The notes below the pieces were generated by a model, which saw only the letters and a program-made list of their open reading frames with translations, was not told the DNA's origin and searched no databases. A stretch of 64,000 bases of DNA from Clostridium punense (lineage in GTDB: Bacteria > Bacillota > Clostridia > Clostridiales > Clostridiaceae): the NCBI RefSeq assembly GCF_017874425.1, contig NZ_JAGGLL010000013.1:1-64000 (forward strand). The letters run 5' to 3'. Shown here piece by piece: positions 1 to 8,383 of the stretch (position 1 is its first letter; the number at the start of each line of letters is the position of its first letter). A program made the position numbers and the translations under genes.

Positions 1-62
1 TTGGAATATTAAGGTTAATTAATTAAAATAATCCAAAAAAAAAACGATCAATAAAAAAATAA

Positions 63-87
63 TCGCTGAATGAAATTCATTCAGCGA
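63..87 (-). terminator. Hairpin, terminator-like on the minus strand
   Basis: An 11-bp perfect inverted repeat (63-73 with 77-87, 3-nt loop). The A-rich stretch to its left becomes a T-rich tail only when read on the minus strand, so it would stop leftward transcription. No minus-strand gene is visible just to its right, so its client is unclear; it may simply be an IR near the end of a gene outside the window. Confidence 0.35.
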
Positions 88-233
88 AATATGAGATTAA
101 TGAAAAATATGAATAATATATCAAAAGTTGTTGAATTTTGGTAGTGATTTAGGATAAAATATTATTTATAAACCCATGTTAGATATAACTTTAAATCATA
201 ATTAAGTTTTGGGTTGGGGGGGATAATAAGGAA

Positions 234-1652
234 ATGTTAAGTTTAAGAGAAAATAAATTGCTTAGTTTAGTTATTTTAGGAAACGTTATAAATTCCAGTA
301 TATGTTGTTTTTTCATTGTATTTCTAGTAAAGGAAATAAAGGTTAATTTTTATATATTAAGTATAGTTATTATTTTACTTATAGCTTCCGCAATGCTACA
401 AATTATTATGGTGAAAAAAGTTTATAATAATATAAAAAGAATAAAAGACAAAAGTAAAATGTTTGAACAAGCTTTAGAGGCATTACCTAACCCCGTTTTT
501 ATTCATAAAAAACTAAAGTTTATATATACAAATGGCGAAGGGGCAAAATTTTTTAATGTAAAAAATCCTGAACAAATTATTGGAAAATCAGTTAGCGATT
601 TTGTAAAACTTAATGTAGATTTAATTGGAGATCAGCGTATAGATGATGTTTTAAATGAATCAAATTTTAAACCTTTAGTAGAAAATATAATCACAAAGGC
701 AAATGGAGAGGTAGTGGAGGTAGAAACCTTTTCAAATCCTATAAATGTAGATGGAACAGTTGCTGTGCTAAACACTTTAAGAGATCTCACAGAGCACAAA
801 AAACTTGAAAGATTAGAGAAAAAGGTGAACGAGGAAAAGAGGAAACTTAAGGAAGCAATAGAGATTGATAGGCTTAGAAGTGATTTTTTTGCTAACTTAT
901 CTCATGAATTAAGGACTCCCTTAACCATAATATTTGGAACTCTACAGCTAATAGAGAGAGAACAGAAAGAGATTTTAATTAAAGATGAATCTTTAAAAAA
1001 GAGAGTTAAAACTCTGAAACAAAATTGCTATAGACTTCTTAGACTAATAAATAATTTAATTGATATGACAAAAATAGATGCAGGGTATTTTACCGTAAGT
1101 CTCAAAAATCATGACATTATTCCTATAGTAGAAGATATTTCCCTATCGGTAGTGGAGTTTGCAGAAAATAAGGGGATTAAAATTCAATTTGATACAGAAA
1201 TAGAAGAAAAAATTATTGCTTGTGATCCAGATAAAATAGAAAGAATTATGCTTAATTTACTTTCTAATGCCATTAAATTTACTAATCCAAATGGAAATAT
1301 ACAGATAAATGTTTATGATGGAGAGTCAGACATAAAGATTGTGGTAAAGGATGATGGAATAGGAATACCAAAGGAAAAGCTTGACTCTGTGTTTGGTAGG
1401 TTTATTCAAGTTGATAAGTCCCTTTGCAGGAATCATGAGGGCAGTGGACTTGGGTTATCTATAGCTAAGTCTTTTGTTGAAATGCATGGTGGTACCATAA
1501 AAGTAGAAAGTGAATATGGAAATGGCACCGAATTTATAATAATACTTCCTATTACTTTAGTAGAAGATAACATGGATGTTATAGATTATGAGGCTGTAGC
1601 AGAAAGCCATGTTCAAAGAGTTAATATAGAGTTTTCAGATATTTACTCCTAA
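234..1652 (+). CDS. Orphan membrane PAS-domain sensor histidine kinase
   Basis: A 472-residue sensor kinase. Two hydrophobic segments (about 8-32 and 38-60) with almost no loop between them anchor the N-terminus, so it probably senses in the membrane or through the cytoplasmic PAS domain (about 75-187). A short coiled linker leads to the HisKA helix with His224 in NLSHELRTPL. The ATPase part shows the N box (NLLSNAIKF), G1 (DDGIGIP), F (FGRF) and G2 (GSGLGLSIAK) motifs, so it should be active. A tail of about 25 residues follows the kinase core. No response regulator is adjacent; the partner must lie elsewhere or before position 1. The ATG lies behind a weak AAGG. Signal unknown. Confidence 0.9.
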   Translation: MLSLRENKLLSLVILGNVINSSICCFFIVFLVKEIKVNFYILSIVIILLIASAMLQIIMVKKVYNNIKRIKDKSKMFEQALEALPNPVFIHKKLKFIYTNGEGAKFFNVKNPEQIIGKSVSDFVKLNVDLIGDQRIDDVLNESNFKPLVENIITKANGEVVEVETFSNPINVDGTVAVLNTLRDLTEHKKLERLEKKVNEEKRKLKEAIEIDRLRSDFFANLSHELRTPLTIIFGTLQLIEREQKEILIKDESLKKRVKTLKQNCYRLLRLINNLIDMTKIDAGYFTVSLKNHDIIPIVEDISLSVVEFAENKGIKIQFDTEIEEKIIACDPDKIERIMLNLLSNAIKFTNPNGNIQINVYDGESDIKIVVKDDGIGIPKEKLDSVFGRFIQVDKSLCRNHEGSGLGLSIAKSFVEMHGGTIKVESEYGNGTEFIIILPITLVEDNMDVIDYEAVAESHVQRVNIEFSDIYS

Positions 1653-1810
1653 ATTTTTAAACGGAATATTAAGTCGTATTTTTTAGAAGAATGATGATAA
1701 TATATAAGTTATACTGAAATGATAATCCTTTCTCTGAACTTGTGAAAGAATAAATAAGAGTTTTATGTAGTAAGAGTAAGCATAATATCTATAGAAGGTT
1801 ATTGTACAAA

Positions 1811-1840
1811 AAGTGAAGATTATTTTATCTTCACTTTTTT
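1811..1840. terminator. Bidirectional intrinsic terminator
   Basis: A 10-bp perfect stem (1811-1820 with 1827-1836) is followed by a T run on the plus strand and by a T-rich tail on the minus strand. It sits between the convergent histidine kinase and diguanylate cyclase genes and can serve both. Confidence 0.85.
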
Positions 1841-1847
1841 TATGTTT

Positions 1848-2759
1848 TTATATCTCTTTATAAAAATCCATAACCACTTTATTTCTACCATCTTCTTTTG
1901 CTGCATATAGGTTTTTATCAGCACAGTTTATAAACGTGCTAGGTTCTATATTGTCAAACTTCTCTAAGTAACATATACCAAAGCTAGCGGTTATGTGGAT
2001 AACATTTCCTTCAAAAACAAATTCATTTTTTTCAACTAATTTTCTCAGCTTTTCAGCCACTGCAAAGGCCTCTACACCTTTGGTATTTCTTAAGACTATT
2101 AAAAATTCTTCACCACCATATCGAGCAATCCAATCTGTGGTTTTTCTGATAGAATCAGATATAAGTTTTGAGAACTCTTTTAATATGAAGTCACCTGCAA
2201 TATGACCATAAGTATCATTTATTTCTTTAAAATTGTCAATATCACTTAATATTATGGATAAAGGTTTTTTATTAATTAAGCCTTCCCCTATATCTAAGGA
2301 CAAAGTAGAATCTATAAATCTTCTATTATAAACTTTAGTAAGAGAATCTGTTACTAATTCATCTGTGATACTTAAAAGTAAGCTATCTATAGATTCAGCA
2401 GGTGTATTTTCAGGCTTTATTGCAATATGTTCATGGGTAATATCTTTTAAAAGTTCAACTATGTAAGTTTTATCATCAAGGACTACTGGGCTAGCCGTAG
2501 TAAGAAAGACTTTATTATCTTTAGTTTCTATTTTCATGAAGGTATTATTTTCTTTTATAGCTTTAATGGATACGCAATTAGTGCATACATTATGTTTTTT
2601 CCAATAACAGTAACATGTGCTATTCAACCCCTCATCATCAGTAGCGGAAGTGGCAATAACCTGTTTTTTTTCAGGATCAATTACTCTTATTGTGTCGTAT
2701 AAATTAGTAAAAATACTGAGTCTTTCTTTTATAGTCTCTAATACACTAATTTTAATCAC
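1848..2759 (-). CDS. Diguanylate cyclase with Cys-rich N-terminal sensor
   Basis: A 303-residue protein with a C-terminal GGDEF domain (about 135-300) that would make cyclic di-GMP from two GTP. The signature is GGEEF at 215-219, an active variant. The inhibitory I-site position reads KTTD instead of RxxD, so product inhibition may be weak. The N-terminal domain (1-115) is PAS-like in size and carries a compact Cys cluster C49, C51, C59, C62 plus His57, which could bind a metal, heme or Fe-S cluster or act as a thiol redox switch. No membrane segment, so it is probably cytoplasmic. ATG follows an AAAGGATG Shine-Dalgarno. It is transcribed alone and converges on the upstream histidine kinase. 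The signal is inferred, not known. Confidence 0.88.
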   Translation of the reverse strand: MIKISVLETIKERLSIFTNLYDTIRVIDPEKKQVIATSATDDEGLNSTCYCYWKKHNVCTNCVSIKAIKENNTFMKIETKDNKVFLTTASPVVLDDKTYIVELLKDITHEHIAIKPENTPAESIDSLLLSITDELVTDSLTKVYNRRFIDSTLSLDIGEGLINKKPLSIILSDIDNFKEINDTYGHIAGDFILKEFSKLISDSIRKTTDWIARYGGEEFLIVLRNTKGVEAFAVAEKLRKLVEKNEFVFEGNVIHITASFGICYLEKFDNIEPSTFINCADKNLYAAKEDGRNKVVMDFYKEI

Positions 2760-3496
2760 ATCCTTTTTATGTAAAATTGATTTATTATTATATATTAATT
2801 AAGTGATGGAAGCTTATAAGCAAGTGCTTAACTTTGATTAAGATTCTTTAGATAAATAAAATAAAGCTATGTCATAAAGGGCTTTATTTATAAAACATGT
2901 TGCTTATTATTTATAAGATTGATATAGAACAGCTTGAATCTATATTAAAAGGTCACAGCAAAGAAAATATAAGGAGCAAACTTAACTGTTTTATATCATA
3001 TTTATTATAGCACAAGTATAATGCAAAACTAATAGAATTATTTTACTAATCTAAATGAACAACTCAAGCGTTAGTTTTCATGAAAAATGGTTTTGTGCAT
3101 TGATTCTTTATTCGGAACAGGTAATTAAATTAGACTAATGTAGCAACTAATTATAATAAAATTCATGGATGAATTTTAAAAAGACATAACAATTATTAAG
3201 TGATTTGTAACACGGTTATTATCCACTAGGAGGATTAGAAGTTTTTAAGCAAAATATGTAACTGGGATCACATTAAATTAATTAAGCAGAAATGAAAATA
3301 TGAATTAAATATAAAATAATAAAATTAGTTATAAATTTGATTCTAAACTGTGTACTAAAATAAAGGATTAAAGTATAATATCCAGCAGAGGGGTTGTTAA
3401 AATTACCTATAGTGAAATATAGTTTGTGATTTTTCAACTATAGTATTTTAATATAAATATTTTTATATGTATACTTATAAAATATGGAGGGATAAA
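2760..3496. other. Long intergenic region without a recognised gene
   Basis: About 740 AT-rich bases between the divergent diguanylate cyclase and flavin oxidoreductase genes. Both promoters must lie here. A weak hairpin (about 2869-2888) and an inverted repeat near the right end (listed separately) are visible. No ORF with a credible start, no tRNA and no riboswitch consensus was recognised. Confidence 0.6.
3407..3443. promoter_or_regulatory. Inverted repeat upstream of the flavin oxidoreductase, possible operator
   Basis: CTATAGTGAAA (3407-3417) and TTTCAACTATAG (3432-3443) form an inverted repeat with one extra base, 54 bp before the start codon and in the expected promoter zone. An operator is plausible, but there is no adjacent one-component regulator to pair it with. 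Confidence 0.3.
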
Positions 3497-4549
3497 ATGA
3501 CTAATATGTTTAATTCAATGATGATAAAAAATTGGAAGGCTAAAAACAGAATAGTGGTTCCGCCAATGGTGTGTTTTAGTTTTACAGGAGAAGATGGTTT
3601 TGCTACAGAAGATAATATTAATCACTATAAAGCTTTTGCTGAAGGTGGAGCAGGAGTTGTAGTATTAGAGGCTCACGCTGTAGAAAAAGATGGTAGATTA
3701 TCGAGTGATCAAATGGGAATTTGGTCAGACGAGTTTATAGAGTGCTTAAAGCCAATTGCAGAAAATTTTCATAATAATGATGTAATTTCACTAGTTCAAA
3801 TTCATCATGCTGGACTTAAAAGTCCTAAGAATGTGGTGGATTTACCTATAGCACCTTCAGATTATGATAAAGATGGAACTGTAGCAAGAGAGATGACTAT
3901 GGATGAAATTAAAAGAGTTCAACAGAGTTTTCTTAAAGCTGCTTTAAGAGTAAAAAAAGCAGGGTTCCATGGAATAGAATTACATGGTGCTCATGGATAT
4001 TTAATTGATCAATTTATGTCACCAATAACAAATAAAAGAAATGATGAATATGGTGGAACTATAGAAAATAGAATGAGGTTTGCTCTTGAGATTGTGGAAA
4101 TGATAAAAGCAGAAGTTGGAGAAGATTTTATTCTAGGTTACAGAATGGGAGGTAACGCCCCAACACTTACTGAGGGAATTGAAATAGCTAAAGCACTTGA
4201 ATCTAAAGGAGTAGACTTACTTCACGTATCTGCTGGAATTACAGGAGAAAGTATTCCAGAGCCACCAAAGGATTTTCCTTACAACTGGATAGTGTATTGT
4301 GGTACTGAAATTAAAAAAGAAGTTAAAATACCTGTAATTGTGGTAAATGGTATAAGAACGCCAGAACAGGCTGGTTACATTATAGAAAATAAGTTAGCTG
4401 ATTTTGTAGCTGTAGGAAGAGGACATTTAGTTGATCCTAATTGGGTAAAAAAAGCTGAGAGTAGTATGACACCATCGCCATGCTTAAAGTGCCAAAAATG
4501 TCTATGGTTTAAGAATGGAAGGCATTGTCCGGGAAGAAAAGCAGTTTAA
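3497..4549 (+). CDS. NADH:flavin oxidoreductase, Old Yellow Enzyme family
   Basis: A 350-residue FMN-dependent TIM-barrel ene-reductase of the YqjM/short OYE type; the family reduces activated C=C bonds with NAD(P)H. Visible marks: the N-terminal RIVVPPMVCFS strand, the QIHHAG strand, the active-site HGAHGYL segment at 163-169, RNDEYGG and the phosphate-binding GRGHLVDP near 308-315. The start at 3497 is chosen because GGAGGG lies 5-10 bases upstream; an in-frame ATG at 3467 has no such site. Oddly, the C-terminus carries four cysteines (C329, C332, C335, C344) in a spacing like the Fe-S site of the longer 2,4-dienoyl-CoA reductase relatives, but the protein stops six residues later and lacks their second flavin domain. 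It probably shares a message with the transporter that follows 13 bases later. Confidence 0.88.
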   Translation: MTNMFNSMMIKNWKAKNRIVVPPMVCFSFTGEDGFATEDNINHYKAFAEGGAGVVVLEAHAVEKDGRLSSDQMGIWSDEFIECLKPIAENFHNNDVISLVQIHHAGLKSPKNVVDLPIAPSDYDKDGTVAREMTMDEIKRVQQSFLKAALRVKKAGFHGIELHGAHGYLIDQFMSPITNKRNDEYGGTIENRMRFALEIVEMIKAEVGEDFILGYRMGGNAPTLTEGIEIAKALESKGVDLLHVSAGITGESIPEPPKDFPYNWIVYCGTEIKKEVKIPVIVVNGIRTPEQAGYIIENKLADFVAVGRGHLVDPNWVKKAESSMTPSPCLKCQKCLWFKNGRHCPGRKAV

Positions 4550-4562
4550 TGGGGGAATTACA

Positions 4563-5459
4563 ATGAATGGATTAAACTTAGGCATAGTAGCCGCTTTTGG
4601 TACTGCTCTATGCTGGACAGTTACTGCCGTTGCTTTTGAATCAGCAGGAAAAAAGGTTGGTTCCTTAGCGGTAAACTTAATTAGATTAGTAATTGCCTTT
4701 ATATTGCTTTCTGTATTTAATTTGTTCACTAGAGGAATGATTTTACCCTTAGATGCTTCAGGAACTGCTTGGATTTGGTTGACTATTTCTGGGATTATAG
4801 GTTTTGTAATAGGAGATTTGTTCTTATTTCAAGCTTATGTGGAAATTGGCTCTCGTGTATCCATGTTAATTATGTCTTCAGTACCTCCTATAACTGCCTT
4901 GACAGGATTTATCTTAATGGGAGAAAAAATATCACTGCTTGGCCTTGTTGGAATGTTTATAACCATGGGAGGAATTATAGTAGTGATTTTTAGTAAAAAC
5001 CCTGAGGATAAAAAAGTTAAATTTAACCATTCTGCTAAAGGGATGTTATATGCTTTTATTGGAGCTTTAGGACAGGCTTTTGGATTAGTTTTTAGTAAAT
5101 TTGGAATGGGTTCTTACAATCCTTTTGCTGCAACTCAAATTAGAATTATAGCGGCTATTATTGGATTTTCTGCTGTTATAACAGTATGGAAAAGATGGGG
5201 TGAATTGAGAGTTGCCATAAAACATAAGGAAGCTATTAAGCGTATTTCTGTTGGTTCCTTCTTTGGACCATTTATAGGAGTTTCCTTATCTTTACTAGCA
5301 GTTCAATATGCACCAACGGGTATAGTGTCTACTATAACTTCAATAACTCCAATTCTAGTAATACCAGCAGCTATTTTCATCTTTAAGGAAAAAGTATTGC
5401 CAAGAGAAATTGCAGGAGCGGTTATATCTTTAGTCGGGGTATCCTTGTTATTCTTGTAG
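4563..5459 (+). CDS. EamA/DMT-family transporter
   Basis: A 298-residue, strongly hydrophobic protein with about ten membrane helices in two homologous five-helix halves, the layout of EamA drug/metabolite transporters. The second half repeats typical features (AFIGALGQAFGLVFSKFG; the GVSLSLLAVQYAPTGIVSTI helix with Pro; GAVISLVGVSLLFL at the end). The ATG at 4563 follows GGGGGA with 7 bases of spacing; the open frame extends 16 codons upstream, but this overlaps the preceding gene and has no ribosome site. It lies 13 bases after the flavin oxidoreductase and before a terminator, so the two are probably co-expressed. The substrate cannot be read from sequence; an amino acid or metabolite exporter is usual. 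Confidence 0.88.
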   Translation: MNGLNLGIVAAFGTALCWTVTAVAFESAGKKVGSLAVNLIRLVIAFILLSVFNLFTRGMILPLDASGTAWIWLTISGIIGFVIGDLFLFQAYVEIGSRVSMLIMSSVPPITALTGFILMGEKISLLGLVGMFITMGGIIVVIFSKNPEDKKVKFNHSAKGMLYAFIGALGQAFGLVFSKFGMGSYNPFAATQIRIIAAIIGFSAVITVWKRWGELRVAIKHKEAIKRISVGSFFGPFIGVSLSLLAVQYAPTGIVSTITSITPILVIPAAIFIFKEKVLPREIAGAVISLVGVSLLFL

Positions 5460-5526
5460 AGTAATAATGTAAATTAAATAATAAGCATTTATATAAATTA
5501 AGTACTTATGAGGCTATAGCAAAAAT

Positions 5527-5551
5527 GTCCGCTTTTTAGCGGGCGTTTTTT
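5527..5551 (+). terminator. Intrinsic terminator after the EamA gene
   Basis: GTCCGCT (5527-5533) pairs with AGCGGGC (5538-5544) over a TTTT loop, followed by GTTTTTTA. A GC-rich stem in AT-rich surroundings makes this a confident call. Confidence 0.88.
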
Positions 5552-5682
5552 ATTATATAGGAATTCTAAACTTTTGAAAGTGAAGTGAAGGCTACTTAAT
5601 GTATTTGAAAATTTCCATTGTTAATTCTAATTAGCTAGTTCATATTAACAACAAAGGAGTGATTTGTTGGATTTAAACAAGA

Positions 5683-5713
5683 TATAAATCTTAAGAAATT
5701 TTTAAGATTTATA
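5683..5713. promoter_or_regulatory. AT-rich inverted repeat upstream of the glycosyltransferase
   Basis: A 12-bp perfect inverted repeat (5683-5694 with 5702-5713) lies about 118 bases before the glycosyltransferase start, with a seven-T run at about 5718-5725. It could be an operator or a weak attenuator for the glycosyltransferase-PAP2-RR-HK set. There is no direct evidence for either. Confidence 0.3.
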
Positions 5714-5830
5714 GTATAATTTTTTTAAGGAGTAACCTCTATAATTAATAGTGTAAAATGAAAAAATAGGAAATAAATTTATTAAATATTTTATGGTATT
5801 ATATGGTTTTGTTGTAGGAGGGTTTTTAAG

Positions 5831-7024
5831 GTGAAAATACTATTAACTACTGATGCATTCTATCCAATGATAAATGGAGTTGTGATTTCCACAAATAATT
5901 TATATAAAGAACTTAAAGCTATGGGACATGATGTTAGAATTCTTACTTTATCTCACACAGGGGAAGAAAGAGTTGATGGAGACATATATTATTTAAAATC
6001 TTTTAAGATTAATGTTTATCCTGATGCAAGAATTAAAACACCTTTTCATTACAGTATTATAAAGGAAATTTTAAAATGGGAACCAGAGGTTATTCACTCT
6101 CAAACCGAATTTTCTACTATGTTGGTAGCAAAGCATATAGCTAGGAAATTAAACATTCCCCAAATTCATACTTACCATACTATGTATGAGGATTATTTAG
6201 GTTATATTTTAGGGGGAAAAGTATTAAGAAAAGGTGGAGCAGCGAAAGTTACAAGGTTTATATTGGATTCTGTGGATGAAGTTATAGCGCCTACAGACAA
6301 AACTAAGCAGGCGCTAATAGACTATGGGATTCACAGTACTATTAATATAATTCCCACTGGTATTGATTTAAGCAAATTTCAAAGAATAGTTACTGAAGAG
6401 GAAAAAGAAGAACTTCTTTTTAACTTGGGGCTAAACAAAGATAATAGAATTATGGCATATGTTGGGAGAATAGCTGAAGAGAAAAATATTGATGAAGTCA
6501 TAGTTAACTTTGAACAAGTTCTAGAAAGAGTTCATAACGCAAAATTATTAATTTTAGGGGGAGGACCCCATCTTGAGGATTTGAAGGTGTTGGTAGCAGA
6601 AAAAGGACTTGTGGACTCTGTAATTTTTACAGGTATGGTAGACCCAACGGAAGTTTACAAGTATTATAAAATAGCAGATTTGTTTGTTACAGCTTCTACT
6701 AGCGAAACTCAGGGTCTAACCTATATTGAGGCCTTGAGCTGTGGATGCCCGGTAGTTTGTAGATATGATAAAGTTGTAGATGGGGTTATTGTTCAGGGAA
6801 GTAATGGTTTTTCCTATAAGAATTCTTGGGAATTTATGTTGTACTCCAGTGAAATTTTACTGAATAATGAGTTGAGAAAGGAATTAAGTTGTAAAGCATC
6901 TAGTGCTTCAAAGGAATATTCTAGTGAAACTTTTGCAAAAAGGGTTTTAGACTTGTATTATAAAGCATTAAACTATGGTGTTATTACCCAGAGACAAGCA
7001 AGAGCCTCAGGAGTTCATTACTAA
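5831..7024 (+). CDS. GT4-family glycosyltransferase, probably lipid-acting
   Basis: A 397-residue GT-B fold glycosyltransferase. The N-terminal half begins MKILLTTDAFYPMINGV, with the glycine-rich loop typical of bacterial glucosyl- and mannosyl-lipid synthases. The C-terminal nucleotide-sugar domain has GRIAEEKN (about 212-219) and the EX7E motif with Glu292 and Glu300 in SETQGLTYIE. The family moves a sugar from a nucleotide donor to diacylglycerol, phosphatidylinositol or a polyprenyl acceptor at the inner face of the membrane. GTG start behind AGGAGGG. It heads a tight group with a PAP2 phosphatase (14 bases later), a response regulator and a histidine kinase, so a role in envelope lipid glycosylation under two-component control is the likeliest reading. 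Acceptor and donor are not determined. Confidence 0.85.
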   Translation: MKILLTTDAFYPMINGVVISTNNLYKELKAMGHDVRILTLSHTGEERVDGDIYYLKSFKINVYPDARIKTPFHYSIIKEILKWEPEVIHSQTEFSTMLVAKHIARKLNIPQIHTYHTMYEDYLGYILGGKVLRKGGAAKVTRFILDSVDEVIAPTDKTKQALIDYGIHSTINIIPTGIDLSKFQRIVTEEEKEELLFNLGLNKDNRIMAYVGRIAEEKNIDEVIVNFEQVLERVHNAKLLILGGGPHLEDLKVLVAEKGLVDSVIFTGMVDPTEVYKYYKIADLFVTASTSETQGLTYIEALSCGCPVVCRYDKVVDGVIVQGSNGFSYKNSWEFMLYSSEILLNNELRKELSCKASSASKEYSSETFAKRVLDLYYKALNYGVITQRQARASGVHY

Positions 7025-7038
7025 GGAGATAGAAAGTT

Positions 7039-7710
7039 ATGATAAAGAAGTTTAAGGATAATTTATTGCCGCTGATGCTAATGATTTTAATTCCTCTTAC
7101 AAATATTTTTTATGGTCTTTTAAATAATTCTACTAGAGGAGTTTATTCTCTTGTCACTGACTTAGATAAAGCAATACCATTTTCAAAAGTGTTTATTATA
7201 CCCTATATGTTATGGTATCCATTTATAGTGTTAACCTTAGTATATTTTTGCTTTTACTATAAAGATGCGTATTATAAAACCTTAAGTACCTTAGTTTTGG
7301 GTATGATTTTGTGCTACGGGGTATATTTTTTCTTTCAAACCACTGTACCAAGGCCAGAATTAATAGATGAGGATATTCTAACTAAGGTTGTTAGAATTGT
7401 CTATAATTCAGATAATCCGTATAATTGTTTTCCAAGCATACATGTTTTAACTAGTTATGCTATGATAATAGGTATGAGGAAGAGTGGTAGCAACAATCAG
7501 AAGGTAAAAAATGCTATAAGTGCAACAGCGTGGATTGTTATTTTGTCTACACTACTTGTAAAGCAACATGTTATTTTAGATGTAGTTTTTGGAGTTATGT
7601 TTGCTAAGTTAACCTATAAAATTATAGAAAAACTTAAGATTGAGAGGTGTATGTTATGGATAAAGAAACCATCTTGGTGGTGGACGATGAAAAGGAAATT
7701 AGAGACTTAG
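7039..7710 (+). CDS. PAP2-family membrane phosphatase/transferase
   Basis: A 223-residue protein with about five or six membrane helices. The three PAP2 signatures are partly present: Arg105-Pro106 in VPRP, the second motif as PSIH (His135, in place of PSGH) and the third as KQHVILD with His177 and Asp181. The family removes phosphate from lipid pyrophosphates or phosphatidate, or transfers head groups (inositol phosphorylceramide synthase type), at the outer face of the membrane. ATG behind AAGGAG. Its last 55 bases overlap the response regulator start in another frame, so the tail rich in Lys and Trp may be a by-product of translational coupling. Its position after a lipid glycosyltransferase supports a lipid substrate. 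Confidence 0.82.
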   Translation: MIKKFKDNLLPLMLMILIPLTNIFYGLLNNSTRGVYSLVTDLDKAIPFSKVFIIPYMLWYPFIVLTLVYFCFYYKDAYYKTLSTLVLGMILCYGVYFFFQTTVPRPELIDEDILTKVVRIVYNSDNPYNCFPSIHVLTSYAMIIGMRKSGSNNQKVKNAISATAWIVILSTLLVKQHVILDVVFGVMFAKLTYKIIEKLKIERCMLWIKKPSWWWTMKRKLET

Positions 7711-8351
7711 TTGGGATTTATCTAGCTAATGATAACTATAAAGTTTTAAAGGCCGGTAATGGAGTTGAGGCACTTAATCTACTGAATAAAGAGGAAGTAG
7801 ATTTAATAATTCTTGATGTAATGATGCCTACTATGGATGGAATAGAGGCTTGTATGAAAATTAGAGAAGACAAGAACATGCCCATAATTATGCTCTCTGC
7901 AAAGTCAGAAGATATGGATAAGATTATGGGACTTACAACTGGGGCTGATGACTACGTGACAAAGCCTTTTAACCCACTTGAATTACTAGCAAGGGTAAAA
8001 TCTCAGCTTCGCAGATATAAAAGACTTAATACAGCAATTGATAAAAAGGAAGAAATTATTGAAATAGAAGATTTGATCATTAACACTAATACTCATGAAG
8101 TTAGAGTAGGAGATAAGGAGATAAAACTAACCCCTAGGGAGTTTGAAATACTTTATCTTTTAGGTAAAAATAAGAACATAGTTTTTAGTATTGAAAAGAT
8201 ATACTCTATGGTATGGAAAGAGGAGTTTTATGAATCAGATAACACTGTGATGGTTCATATACGAAAAATAAGAGAAAAGATTGAAGATAATCCAAGAAAG
8301 CCAAGGTTTATAAAAACTGTATGGGGTGTTGGCTATAAAATAGAAAATTAA
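7656..8351 (+). CDS. OmpR-family response regulator
   Basis: A 231-residue regulator: receiver domain (1-118) with acidic pocket D10-D11, phosphoacceptor Asp54 in LILDVMMP and the conserved Lys in VTKPF; then a winged-helix DNA-binding domain (about 130-230) with the usual LTPREFEIL and VHIRKIREKIE segments. The ATG at 7656 follows GAGAGGTG with about 7 bases of spacing; a GTG three codons earlier is less well placed. The gene starts inside the PAP2 gene, so its translation is probably coupled to that gene. Partner of the histidine kinase that starts 32 bases downstream. Confidence 0.93.
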   Translation: MDKETILVVDDEKEIRDLVGIYLANDNYKVLKAGNGVEALNLLNKEEVDLIILDVMMPTMDGIEACMKIREDKNMPIIMLSAKSEDMDKIMGLTTGADDYVTKPFNPLELLARVKSQLRRYKRLNTAIDKKEEIIEIEDLIINTNTHEVRVGDKEIKLTPREFEILYLLGKNKNIVFSIEKIYSMVWKEEFYESDNTVMVHIRKIREKIEDNPRKPRFIKTVWGVGYKIEN

Positions 8352-8383
8352 TATTAAGCACTAAAGATAAAGGTAAATCAATT

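Noticed and set aside
2760-3496. Possible cyclic di-GMP or other riboswitch in the long gap next to the diguanylate cyclase
   Set aside because: The conserved blocks of GEMM-type aptamers are not present; only a weak hairpin is seen.
7647-7710. Possibility that the PAP2 gene ends early or is frameshifted because its tail overlaps the response regulator
   Set aside because: The frame is open and all three PAP2 motifs lie before the overlap; the overlap is readily explained by coupling.
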